A DNA stretch of 64,000 nucleotides from Aldehydirespirator sp965204415 (GTDB lineage Bacteria; Actinomycetota; Acidimicrobiia; Acidimicrobiales; Aldehydirespiratoraceae): NCBI GenBank assembly GCA_965204415.1, contig CBDBEL010000001.1, forward strand, positions 62,001-126,000, given 5' to 3'. The position numbers were made by a program, and so were the translations under genes. The notes under the pieces are model-generated. The model was not told the DNA's origin and did not search any database. It saw only the letters and a program-made list of their open reading frames with translations. Positions 48,851-56,712 of this stretch are shown here, piece by piece. How positions within the stretch are numbered: position 1 is the first letter of the stretch; each line of letters opens with the position of its first letter.

Positions 48851-51231
48851 TGCTGGTCCTCCTTTGCTCCCGAGGCCTGTTCCTTGGGCACGACTATGGT
48901 GATCTCGGCTTGATCGGGTTTCGCTTTCTCCGTTCTGACCGGGGCCTTCTCGGCCCGGCCGCGGATGTAGTTGTTCACGATCACGGCCACCAGCAGCAGG
49001 GCGCCCAGCACCAGGAACTGCCAGTTGCTGTTCCACAGCGCGAAGCCGATCCCCTGGCTGATCATTCCCCAGATGATGGCACCGATGGCCGCTCCCAGGG
49101 CTGAGCCGTAGCCGCCGGTCAGCAGGTTGCCGCCGACCACGGCGACGATGATGTAGCGGAACTCGTCGCCGTTGCCCACGTCGGCCTGCACCGACAGCTG
49201 GCGGAAGGCGATCAGCATCCCGGCCAGCCACGCCGAGCCCGACACCAGCATGAACAGCGTGGTCTTGGCCCGGGCGGCCGGGACGCCCACCGAGCGGGCC
49301 GCCTCCTTGTTGCCGCCCACCGCGAAGATCCAGTTCCCGAACTGGGTCTTGGCCAGCACCCAGGTGCCGGCGGCCGCGTAGAGCAGCAGGAACAGCACCT
49401 GGACCCGGAAGCTGGTCCTGGCGTTGGTGGCCAGGGCCTCCTCGGTGGTGATGAACAGCAGCCGGGCGATGAAGCTCAGCGCCACCAAGCCGGCGCCGAC
49501 CACCACCACGGCCCGGCCGGTGCCCTCGTCGGAGGTGAACAGAAGCTTGTAGAGGGCGCCCGCGGCGTACACCGCGAAGGCGACCAGGGCGCCCTTGGCT
49601 AGCCCGACAACGACGCTGTAGATGATCCCGTCACCGTCGATCAGCTCGAGTATGGCGAACACGACCACACCTGCCAAGCCGGCGACGGCGCCCACCCGGG
49701 CCCATGGTCCGAGGTCGGCCGACGCGACCGCAGTCTGGCGCCTCTGGCAAAGGTGGCTGGCCAAGGCGGCCACCGCCACGAGCAACGCGATCAGCAGCAG
49801 CACGACGAACAACTCGACCCGCAGCTTGCGGGATGTGGACTCCAGCTGGATGAAGAAGGCGAGCACCACCAGGGCCACGGCCGACAGCAGCGAGAACACC
49901 AGCGGCATCCGGGAGCGGCCCGCAGACGAAGCCAGCAGCAGGACGCCCGCTCCGGCGAGACCGCCGAAGAGCAGCACCCGGGCCGCCTGGCCGGTGACCA
50001 GGAAGCTGACGGTCGGAATGAACATGATGGCTGCGCCGATCAGCGGGTAGGTCATGCGGATCCGGCCCATTGCCGCGAGCACGGCTAGGACGCCGGCAAC
50101 GGCTATGCCGATGGCGAACACGGTCCGTCCGGCCGCTCCCGGCAGGAATCCGAGCCTCTCGGTGTTGCCCGAGTCCATCAACAGGGCAATGACGACACCG
50201 AGCACTATCCCGGCCACGCCGGCGCCGAGGCGGTAAGCCAGCCCGGGGGCGTTGGCAGCCCCGCCGCCGCGGTCGGCGGGCTCGTAGCGGGCCACGCACC
50301 ATCCCGACACTCCGGCCAGGACGCCGGCGGCGATCAGGATGCCGCCGATCCACTCGGAGGCGGACCCGCCCTGGGTGAGCAGGTACACGAAGCCGGCCAC
50401 GGCCACGGCCACACCCACTGCCGAGGAGGCGATGCCCGACATCTTGTAGGCGCTGCGACGCCGGTAGGTCAGCTCGAGCACGCCCAGCAGCAGGGCCGCG
50501 CCGCCCACGATGAGCAGCCCGGCCCAGGCCCAGTCGCGGCCGTCCCAGATGTGGCCCGTGCCCGGGACGATCTCCAGTATCGCCTGTCCGCTCTCGTCGA
50601 TCTCTCCGGACTCGACCTTCTGCGGATTGAGCACCCACTCGGCGCCGAAGATGCTGCTCCAGAAGTCGAAGCCGCCGGCGTCCTTAAGCTGGCCGCCGTC
50701 GCCCACGATCACTTTGTCGGTGAACAGCTTGGCGAAGCCGAGCTTGCCGCCCCACAGGATGAAGAACGTGCCCAGGGTGACGATGAAGCTGGGAAGCGAC
50801 GTCCTGTCCACCACCGTGCCGTTGAACCATCCGATGGAGAGCGCCAGAGCCAGGGTGAGCGGCACCGCCATGAAGAGGTTCAGGCCGGCCCCGCCCGAGC
50901 CGGGATCGATGCTGAGCAGCACCACCACCATGGCGGTCGCGCCGGTCATGGCGCCCGAGGAGAGGTCGAACTCTCCTCCGATCATGAGCAGCGCGACGGG
51001 CACGGCCATGATGCCGAGAATGGCCGCGGTGTCGAGGAAGTTGGCGATGCCGCCGACCGTCCCGAACTGACCGGCCACAAGCCAGAACATCACTCCCACG
51101 CCGACGAGCCCGAGCAGGGCCCCGATCTCCGGTCTCGTCAGGAGTGTCTGTATCGGTCCGCGGTGGGCGAGCCGTTCGTCGCCCGAGTCGGCCGCGCTCT
51201 CTGCCGATTTGTCATTGGTTGTCTCGGCCAT
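48847..51231 (-). CDS. Oversized RbsC-type ABC sugar permease
   Basis: 794 residues from ATG 51231, against 320-400 for the family. The N-terminal ~200 residues (ALLMIGGEFDLSSGAMTGAT, SLPSFIVTLGTFFILWGGKL) and the last ~190 (GNWIFAVGGNKEAARSVGVP, then AARAKTTLFMLVSGSAWLAG and GGYGSALGAAIGAIIWGMIS) are normal CUT2 permease halves. Between them, ~225-610, lie about 400 residues with about ten extra hydrophobic segments (for example VAGIVLGVVIALLMDSG, TVFAIGIAVAGVLAVLAAMG). So extra membrane helices are inserted in the middle of the channel protein. The frame is unbroken. The function of the insert is unknown. Confidence 0.85.
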   Translation of the reverse strand: MAETTNDKSAESAADSGDERLAHRGPIQTLLTRPEIGALLGLVGVGVMFWLVAGQFGTVGGIANFLDTAAILGIMAVPVALLMIGGEFDLSSGAMTGATAMVVVLLSIDPGSGGAGLNLFMAVPLTLALALSIGWFNGTVVDRTSLPSFIVTLGTFFILWGGKLGFAKLFTDKVIVGDGGQLKDAGGFDFWSSIFGAEWVLNPQKVESGEIDESGQAILEIVPGTGHIWDGRDWAWAGLLIVGGAALLLGVLELTYRRRSAYKMSGIASSAVGVAVAVAGFVYLLTQGGSASEWIGGILIAAGVLAGVSGWCVARYEPADRGGGAANAPGLAYRLGAGVAGIVLGVVIALLMDSGNTERLGFLPGAAGRTVFAIGIAVAGVLAVLAAMGRIRMTYPLIGAAIMFIPTVSFLVTGQAARVLLFGGLAGAGVLLLASSAGRSRMPLVFSLLSAVALVVLAFFIQLESTSRKLRVELFVVLLLIALLVAVAALASHLCQRRQTAVASADLGPWARVGAVAGLAGVVVFAILELIDGDGIIYSVVVGLAKGALVAFAVYAAGALYKLLFTSDEGTGRAVVVVGAGLVALSFIARLLFITTEEALATNARTSFRVQVLFLLLYAAAGTWVLAKTQFGNWIFAVGGNKEAARSVGVPAARAKTTLFMLVSGSAWLAGMLIAFRQLSVQADVGNGDEFRYIIVAVVGGNLLTGGYGSALGAAIGAIIWGMISQGIGFALWNSNWQFLVLGALLLVAVIVNNYIRGRAEKAPVRTEKAKPDQAEITIVVPKEQASGAKEDQQ

Positions 51232-51361
51232 GCATCCCCCTATCGCGTTGGCTGTGGCGCTTGACGACCGCTCCGAAGGCCGAGACGGCCGCACTCTTCA
51301 GGATCGGACCGCCGGTTCGCGAGCCGGCGGGTGGCGGCAGGCCTCGTGCCGCCGGAAGTTA

Positions 51362-51397
51362 GCAGGGGGCGGCCGGCCTCAGCCAGCCGCCCCCTGC
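51362..51397 (-). terminator. Strong hairpin between the binding-protein and permease genes
   Basis: GCAGGGGGCGGC (51362-51373) and GCCGCCCCCTGC (51386-51397) form a perfect 12-bp stem with a 12-base loop, 12 bp after the binding-protein stop. There is no T-run. It probably stabilises or attenuates the transcript so that the lipoprotein is made in excess of the membrane parts, as is common in ABC operons. Confidence 0.6.
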
Positions 51398-51409
51398 CAA
51401 TTGGGGGGT

Positions 51410-52465
51410 CTAGCGGGTGCCCTCAGCAACCAGCGCGGCCACTGCGGCCGCGTTCTCGGGCGTCACGAAGCCCGGCCCGGTGAGGATGGGCTGGCCGCCG
51501 CCCGCGGTGTTCTGGTTGGTGGCCTGCAGGTACATCAGGATCACCGGCAGGTACCCCTGGAGGTACTGCTGCTGGTCGACCGTGAAAGCGACCTCTCCGG
51601 CCTGGATCTTGTCGATCAGGTCGCTGGAGAGGTCGAAGCCGCCGATGTGAACCGAACGACCTGCGTTCTCAGCCGCCTCGAGCGCCCTCAGCGGGACGTT
51701 CGGGCCGACGCCGAGAACGGCGTCGATGGACTCGTCGGCGATGAGCCTCGACGAGATCGTGGCCCGCTGCTCGTCGGGGTTGGCGTCCAGGCCGATGAAC
51801 TCGGACACGACCTCGCCGTTGAAGGTGTCGGCCAGGCCGTCGCAGCGCTCCTCGAGGCCGACGTTGCCCTGCTCCTGGCGCCCGCACAGCACCTTGGTGG
51901 CACCGAGGGCGTTGAAGCGCTCGCCGGCGCCCTGGCCGGCCACGAACTCGGTCTGGCCGACGTGGGTCACCGCGCCGAGAGACTTGTAGTGGTCCACGCC
52001 GGAGTTCAGCGTGTACAACGGGATCCCCGCGGCCACGACCGCCTCGGCCGCGCCACTCACGCCGGTCGGGTCGGCCAGCGAGATGGCGATGCCCGAGGAG
52101 CCGGCCGCGATGGCGGCCTCGATGTCCTGGGACTGCTTCAGGGCGTCGTTGTTGGAGCCCTGGTACACGACGTCGCAGCCGATGGCCGAGGCCGCGTCCC
52201 GCACGGCCTTCTCGACGACGGACCAGAACGTTCCGGCGTCGCCGTGGGTGATCACGTGGAACGTGTGGTCGCAGCCCTGGGTCTCGACGACGTCGTCGGC
52301 CGCGGCCGCAGTGGTTGCCGGAGCCTCCTCGTCGTCGGCCGGGGCAGCCGCCTCAGCGGGTGCCTCATCGGCGGGCGCGGCCGGCTCGGGGGCGTCGTCG
52401 CCGCACGCGGCGGCTACGAGGGTGATGGCGAGCATCACGGCAAGCAGCTTCCATAGTCTTGACAT
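51410..52465 (-). CDS. Ribose/inositol-type ABC solute-binding lipoprotein
   Basis: 351 residues from ATG 52465, with GGAGGG 8-13 nt upstream. The signal peptide ends at the lipobox LVAAAC (Cys ~21), followed by an Ala/Pro/Glu/Asp-rich linker to ~60. The body is a periplasmic-binding fold of the RbsB/type I sugar class: FHVITHGDAGTFWSVVEKAV, GSNNDALKQSQDIEAAIAAG, GIAISLADPTGVSG, IPLYTLNSGVDH, and DAVLGVGPNVPLRALEAAEN. It captures the sugar or inositol for the importer that follows. The ligand is inferred from the operon. Length is normal. Confidence 0.9.
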   Translation of the reverse strand: MSRLWKLLAVMLAITLVAAACGDDAPEPAAPADEAPAEAAAPADDEEAPATTAAAADDVVETQGCDHTFHVITHGDAGTFWSVVEKAVRDAASAIGCDVVYQGSNNDALKQSQDIEAAIAAGSSGIAISLADPTGVSGAAEAVVAAGIPLYTLNSGVDHYKSLGAVTHVGQTEFVAGQGAGERFNALGATKVLCGRQEQGNVGLEERCDGLADTFNGEVVSEFIGLDANPDEQRATISSRLIADESIDAVLGVGPNVPLRALEAAENAGRSVHIGGFDLSSDLIDKIQAGEVAFTVDQQQYLQGYLPVILMYLQATNQNTAGGGQPILTGPGFVTPENAAAVAALVAEGTR

Positions 52466-52469
52466 TTGG

Positions 52470-53420
52470 TTATCCCTCCGGGAATCGGTGGTTGTTGTTT
52501 GCTCTTCCGCTGCCCGCTCCAGCAGGCACCAGACCTCGCAGGAACTCGATGCTCAGGTCGGCGTTGCGCCTGAGCCCGGCGACCGCGGAGAGGTCTCCCT
52601 CCGCGATGGCTGCGTCCTGCTCCAGGACGTACCAGAGGTCGCGTCCTGATTCTTCGAGGCGGGTGACGATCTTGGCGATGGCCACCTCTCCTCGACCCAG
52701 TGGCGGGAACACGCCGCGCTGCACGGCCTGCATGAGAGAAAGCTCCCCCGCCTCCAAACGCTCCGCCAGCGCGGGCTCAACGTCCTTGAGGTGGACTAGG
52801 CCCACGCGCGGCTCGTAGCGATCCAACAGTTCCTCGACATCGGTCCCGCCGATGGTGATGTGGGCGGTGTCCAGCACGAGCGAGACGTCGGAGCCCTCCA
52901 GGATCCTCCCCAGCTCCGCGTCGGTCTCGACCAGGGACCCGTAATGGGAGTGGAACACCTGCTGCAGCCCGTGCTCGGCCGCGATGCCGTCGATGTCGGC
53001 CAGGGCGGCGCACAGCGACGCCCACTCCGGGTCGCTCAGAGGCTCCTGGCGCCAGTGGTCCTCATGGCTGACCGCGCAGGTGACGAAGAACCGGCCCCCG
53101 CCGCCGGCGATGAGGCGGGCCCAGCGGTTCGCGGCGGCCCGGGCGGCCGCGGCCCGGCTCGGGTCGTGCAGCACCAGCGGTACGAAGCCTCCGAGGAGGC
53201 TCAGGCCGTGGCCCTCGAGCGTCCTGCGGAGTTCGGTCGCCTCGGTCGGCAGGTAGCCCAGGGACCCGAGCTCGGTGTGGGTGAAGCCCGCGTCCGCCAT
53301 CTCGGCCAGCACCCGGTCGACGGGGAGCTGGTAGCCCCAGCCCGGCACCTCGCAAACACCCCAGCTGATGGGCGCAGTGGCGACACGGTGCATGAGCGCG
53401 GCCGGTGCAGCGGCCGTCAT
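52470..53420 (-). CDS. IolE/MocC-like TIM-barrel isomerase or inosose dehydratase
   Basis: 316 residues from ATG 53420; an ATG at 53393 (MHRVATAPISWGV) is an alternative. ATAPISWGVCEVPGWGYQLP is the typical IolE/MocC opening, and HSHYGSLVETDAELGRI, VLDTAHITIGGTD and GLVHLKDVEPALAERL follow the AP-endonuclease-2-type barrel with metal ligands (H, E, D, H). WYVLEQDAAI supplies the last Glu. It dehydrates scyllo-inosose or acts on an inosamine-derived relative. It is the first gene of the operon, 4 bp before the lipoprotein gene, and faces the LacI gene. The family is firm; IolE versus MocC reaction is not separable by eye. Confidence 0.85.
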   Translation of the reverse strand: MTAAAPAALMHRVATAPISWGVCEVPGWGYQLPVDRVLAEMADAGFTHTELGSLGYLPTEATELRRTLEGHGLSLLGGFVPLVLHDPSRAAAARAAANRWARLIAGGGGRFFVTCAVSHEDHWRQEPLSDPEWASLCAALADIDGIAAEHGLQQVFHSHYGSLVETDAELGRILEGSDVSLVLDTAHITIGGTDVEELLDRYEPRVGLVHLKDVEPALAERLEAGELSLMQAVQRGVFPPLGRGEVAIAKIVTRLEESGRDLWYVLEQDAAIAEGDLSAVAGLRRNADLSIEFLRGLVPAGAGSGRANNNHRFPEG

Positions 53421-53513
53421 GCGCCGCCCACCGCCGAGCTTCGCAGGCCTTCATGCCCGCCCCGTCGTACCGGCATGTCCCCCTCGATGTCCTCCCGAGC
53501 CCTCCGCACCGGG

Positions 53514-53532
53514 TTGGATTAGAGCGCTCCAA
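53514..53532. promoter_or_regulatory. LacI-type operator between the inositol operon and its regulator
   Basis: The centre GAGCGCTC (53522-53529) is a perfect palindrome with the CG middle typical of LacI-family operators. TTGGA (53514-53518) and TCCAA (53528-53532) form an outer inverted pair. It lies 94 bp upstream of the iolE-like start and 51 bp upstream of the chosen LacI start, so one site could control both directions. Confidence 0.6.
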
Positions 53533-53582
53533 TGGTCTATCTTCCCGCCCGTGTCGTGTCAAGCCGGGCGTCGGTGATTGGC

Positions 53583-54608
53583 GTGAACCGTCCGACCATG
53601 GAGGATGTGGCCGAGCGGGCCAACGTGTCGCGCGCCCTGGTGTCGCTGGTGATGAACGACTCGCCCCAGGTGTCCGACGAGAGGCGGAGGTCGGTGCTGC
53701 GGGCAGCCCGCGAGCTCGGCTACCGGCCCAACCTCATCGCCCGCATTCTCGCCCAGCAGCGCACCCACACCCTCGGCGTGCTCGTCGACGACCTCCGCAA
53801 CCCGTTCTTCGGCGAGGTCGTCGACGGGATAGAAGCCGAGGCGGCCGAGCACGGCTTCAGGGTGCTGATCCTCAACGGCCACCGCGATGCCCGGCGCGAG
53901 GTCGACGCGGTCGAGACGTTCCTGCAGCTGCGGGTGGAGGGGATGGCTCTGGTCGGGGCCCGACTGGACGACAGCGACACGGCTCACGTCGGCATGGCTG
54001 CTCCCTGCGTGATGGTGGCCAGCGGCTCGGTCCGCCCCGGCGTCGACACCGTCGGCACGGACGACCGCCGGGGGGCGGAGCTGGCCGTTGAGCACCTGGC
54101 CGCGCTGGGCCATAGGCGCATCGTCCATATGGACGGCGGTGCCAACGTGTCGGCCGCGGAGCGCCGTTCGGGATACGAGTCGGGCATGCAGGCCGCCGGG
54201 CTCGGCGATCTCGTCGACGTCCGTCCAGCAGGCGACGACGAGGCCGATGCCCTCGAGGTCATCGACGAGCTGCTGGCCGACGACGATCCCCCCACCGCCA
54301 TCTTCGCCTTCAACGACCTGCTCGCCGCCGGGGCGCTCAACCGCCTCGCCGACGCCGGCATGGCCGTGCCCGGCGACGTGTCGCTCGTCGGTTTCGACAA
54401 CACCTTCATCTCCGCACTGCGCCACCTGTCGCTCACCACGGTCAACCAGCCGACACTGGCCATGGCACGCCTCGTGGTGGCCACGCTGCTCCAGCGCCTG
54501 TCCGGCAGCTCCGGCGAGCCGATCCGCCACACGCTCCAGCCGGAGTTGGTCGTGCGCTCCACTACGGGGCCGCCCCGCAACGGGGCGCTACTGTCGCCAA
54601 GACGATGA
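53583..54608 (+). CDS. LacI-family transcriptional regulator, probably of the inositol operon
   Basis: 341 residues from GTG 53583, chosen because NRPTMEDVAERANVSRALVS is the normal opening of the LacI helix-turn-helix. The hinge helix is RPNLIARILAQQRTHTLGVL, then a periplasmic-binding-like effector domain (GVLVDDLRNPFFGEVVDGIE, DTVGTDDRRGAELAVEHLA, TAIFAFNDLLAAGALNRLAD, DVSLVGFDNTFISALRHLSL). An effector such as inositol or a derivative should release it. It diverges from the operon with a GAGCGCTC operator between. An earlier in-frame start at 53532 would add 17 residues and overlap the operator. Confidence 0.9.
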   Translation: MNRPTMEDVAERANVSRALVSLVMNDSPQVSDERRRSVLRAARELGYRPNLIARILAQQRTHTLGVLVDDLRNPFFGEVVDGIEAEAAEHGFRVLILNGHRDARREVDAVETFLQLRVEGMALVGARLDDSDTAHVGMAAPCVMVASGSVRPGVDTVGTDDRRGAELAVEHLAALGHRRIVHMDGGANVSAAERRSGYESGMQAAGLGDLVDVRPAGDDEADALEVIDELLADDDPPTAIFAFNDLLAAGALNRLADAGMAVPGDVSLVGFDNTFISALRHLSLTTVNQPTLAMARLVVATLLQRLSGSSGEPIRHTLQPELVVRSTTGPPRNGALLSPRR

Positions 54609-54624
54609 CCTACAGGCCGAGACG

Positions 54625-55230
54625 ATGCTTGACCACGTCTTCACCGACGCCATAGGCGCCCTGCGGGACGCCTTCGAGGACGCTCTGCTGGAGCGGCAGG
54701 CGGGCGAGGAGCGGTTCCAGACCGACGTGCTGCTGGGCGACGTCTCCTGGGAGAACTCCTACGCCCTACCCGGCGAGGGGCAGCCGCCCAGGGTGTGTGC
54801 CGACGTCAGCTGCGTGTGGCCCACCTGGTCGCAGGCGGCCTACCTCAGCTGGTACGCGGGCGAAGGCTACGCCGAGCCGCCCCGCATCGAGATCAAGATC
54901 CTGCTGCGGGCCCAGTGCCTGGCCGGCGCGCCCGAGCCGGCGATGGTCCTGGGTGTGCTTCCGGTCGCCAGCCCCGATATCGGCAGCGAGTCCCTCCGGC
55001 GGGGAGGGCCCAGGGTTGAATCGCTGTACGCCGAGGACCTCGACGACGCCGACGCCACCGAGTACGCCATCGACGTCGGCTACGAGGGTGCCTACGAACT
55101 CGACGAGGCCGGCCTGTCAGACGGCGCGGAGCTCGACAAGCACTTCACCGCGCTGGGCGGGTGGATCGCCTCGATGCTGGTGCGCCTCGGCGACCTGGAA
55201 CTGGGCTACAGGCCGGTCCTGGAGGATTGA
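54625..55230 (+). CDS. Hypothetical protein after the LacI gene
   Basis: 201 residues from ATG 54625. WENSYALPGEGQPPRVCADV, TWSQAAYLSWYAGEGYAEPP and RIEIKILLRAQCLAG look like a folded acidic soluble protein. EYAIDVGYEGAYELDEAGLS and HFTALGGWIASMLVRLGDLE complete it. It has no signal peptide, membrane helix or motif I recognise. It starts 16 bp after the LacI stop, so it may be co-transcribed. It does not resemble any other protein in the window. Confidence 0.65.
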   Translation: MLDHVFTDAIGALRDAFEDALLERQAGEERFQTDVLLGDVSWENSYALPGEGQPPRVCADVSCVWPTWSQAAYLSWYAGEGYAEPPRIEIKILLRAQCLAGAPEPAMVLGVLPVASPDIGSESLRRGGPRVESLYAEDLDDADATEYAIDVGYEGAYELDEAGLSDGAELDKHFTALGGWIASMLVRLGDLELGYRPVLED

Positions 55231-55384
55231 TCGCGCCGGCAGCAGCACCGGCACTCACAGGCCGCGCCGGCGCGAAGCACTGGTACCAGCGCGTCCTCCT
55301 CGGCCTGGGAGGCATCTATCCACCGGCTCACAGGCCGCGCCCCATGCCGGCGGCGTTCCGGTGAGGTGCGCGGTCAGGACGGGC

Positions 55385-56077
55385 TCACTGCCCGGTGGAG
55401 GACTCGGTTGCGGAGGGCGCGGGGCCCACGGCCCCGACCAGGCGGGCCATCAGGGCATCCCAATCCGCTCTCGGAACATCGATGTCCGATGCCGACGCGA
55501 CGAGGTGCCTCCCGAGCCGCAGGGACTGGAAGAACGCGACGATGGAGCGGGGGCTCAGATCCGGATCGATGGATCCCGCCTCCTGACCGCTGATCACGAT
55601 CTCGTTCAGACGCTCGGCATCCTGCTTGATGGATCGGGCGACCGCGGCGCGAAAGTCGCCATCGCGCCGGGCGCTGACGAATGCCTCCAGCATCACGTCG
55701 CGAGACTTGGCGTCGTTGACGTCCATGAGACTGTTGCCCAGCGAGGCCAGGGGCTCGGACGCCGGGGACTGTGATGCGCCCGCGGAGGGATCCATGAATT
55801 GTGGAGAGATGTGGCCGACGGCGTCGACGATCAAGGCGCGCTTGCCCGACCAGCGAGCGTAGATCGCGCCGGTGGTGAGCCCGGCCCGGCGGGCGATCTC
55901 GGCGACGCGGGCAGCCTCGAACCCGCGCTCGGCGAACACCTCGACGGCGGCATCGAGAAGGCTCTCGGTCACCACCTGGGGCCGGCGGACGCTCTCCGCA
56001 GGTCCTCCGGACCCGGAACCAGGGTCAACGATGGCTTCGGGACTCGTCTCCGCTTCATCCATTCCTGCACCATCCAT
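55385..56077 (-). CDS. TetR-family transcriptional regulator
   Basis: 230 residues from ATG 56077 (ATG 56062 is an alternative). LLDAAVEVFAERGFEAARVA then EIARRAGLTTGAIYARWSGK is the TetR helix-turn-helix (~40-80). The helical C-terminal ligand domain (VVTESLL...; VARSIKQDAERLNEIVISGQ) is variable and the effector is not predictable. The N-terminal ~30 residues are acidic and disordered. A tandem pair of 16-bp repeats 49 bp upstream is the likely operator. The next gene downstream, 154 bp away, is on the other strand. Confidence 0.88.
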   Translation of the reverse strand: MDGAGMDEAETSPEAIVDPGSGSGGPAESVRRPQVVTESLLDAAVEVFAERGFEAARVAEIARRAGLTTGAIYARWSGKRALIVDAVGHISPQFMDPSAGASQSPASEPLASLGNSLMDVNDAKSRDVMLEAFVSARRDGDFRAAVARSIKQDAERLNEIVISGQEAGSIDPDLSPRSIVAFFQSLRLGRHLVASASDIDVPRADWDALMARLVGAVGPAPSATESSTGQ

Positions 56078-56125
56078 GGCTGGGCCAGACTCGATAAGAA
56101 CTGCGATCTCTAGTACTCGCTAACG

Positions 56126-56157
56126 GTAATAGTCGTTATTGGTAATAATCGTTATTC
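56126..56157. promoter_or_regulatory. Tandem 16-bp operator-like repeats upstream of the TetR gene
   Basis: GGTAATAGTCGTTATT (56126-56141) and GGTAATAATCGTTATT (56142-56157) are adjacent and match at 15 of 16 positions. Within the second copy AATAA-TCG-TTATT is an inverted repeat. The AT-rich tract stands out in the high-GC sequence and is the natural TetR binding and promoter region. Confidence 0.6.
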
Positions 56158-56267
56158 TACGAAATATCCTGATATATTTCAGCATCATATTGGATAGTGC
56201 TGGCGAAACCACCGCTCCGGACGCTGCGCTTCCGGCACATGCTCAAGGCACCCGGCGGATACAGCGA

Positions 56268-56708
56268 TCAGAAGCGGGCCGAGAAGCGGCGGAGGTTGCG
56301 CCGCCACACCGCTGCGAGAACCGGACGAGCCGCAGCCTCGCCGAAGGGTCCTCCCATCCACCATCGGAACCGCACAGTCTCGGTCCACTCGAAGCGGGTG
56401 TGCTCCCCTTGCGGTCCCGGGCATGGAGCGAGCCGGAACTGGCCGGTGCCGGCGACCGCCCCGCGGTGACGGATTCCCATGGCCTCGCCGTCACGCCACT
56501 CGACGACCTCCATGAGGTCGATGAGTCGCAGCGGGCCGATCCTGGTTGCACACTCGAAGCGCACCCCGACGCCTTCGGTGTCGTCGGTGAGGAAGCGGAT
56601 CGACTCGGCGTCGCTCATCCAGTCGACATGGCGGCCGATGTGGCGCAGGTCCTCCCACACCGCGGCGGGAGCGGCCGGCACCACCGTCGAGACCCGGATG
56701 GTGACCAT
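56268..56708 (-). CDS. SRPBCC (START/polyketide-cyclase-like) family protein
   Basis: 146 residues from ATG 56708, 4 bp after the kinase stop. TIRVSTVVPAAPAAVWEDLR (strand and helix), HIGRHVDWMSDAESIRFLTD, VGVRFECATRIGPLRLIDLM, and RFEWTETVRFRWWMGGPFGE match the helix-grip fold of the SRPBCC superfamily, which binds hydrophobic ligands or lipids in a deep pocket. The end (LAAVWRRNLRRFSARF) is the long C-terminal helix. No catalytic residue can be named. Operon partner is the PfkB kinase gene. A specific function is not inferable. Confidence 0.8.
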   Translation of the reverse strand: MVTIRVSTVVPAAPAAVWEDLRHIGRHVDWMSDAESIRFLTDDTEGVGVRFECATRIGPLRLIDLMEVVEWRDGEAMGIRHRGAVAGTGQFRLAPCPGPQGEHTRFEWTETVRFRWWMGGPFGEAAARPVLAAVWRRNLRRFSARF

Positions 56709-56712
56709 CCCG

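Noticed and set aside
52500..53420. ABC import of a generic pentose as the operon's role
   Set aside because: IolD, IolC, IolG and the IolE/MocC-like protein point to inositol; the importer family alone does not define the ligand.
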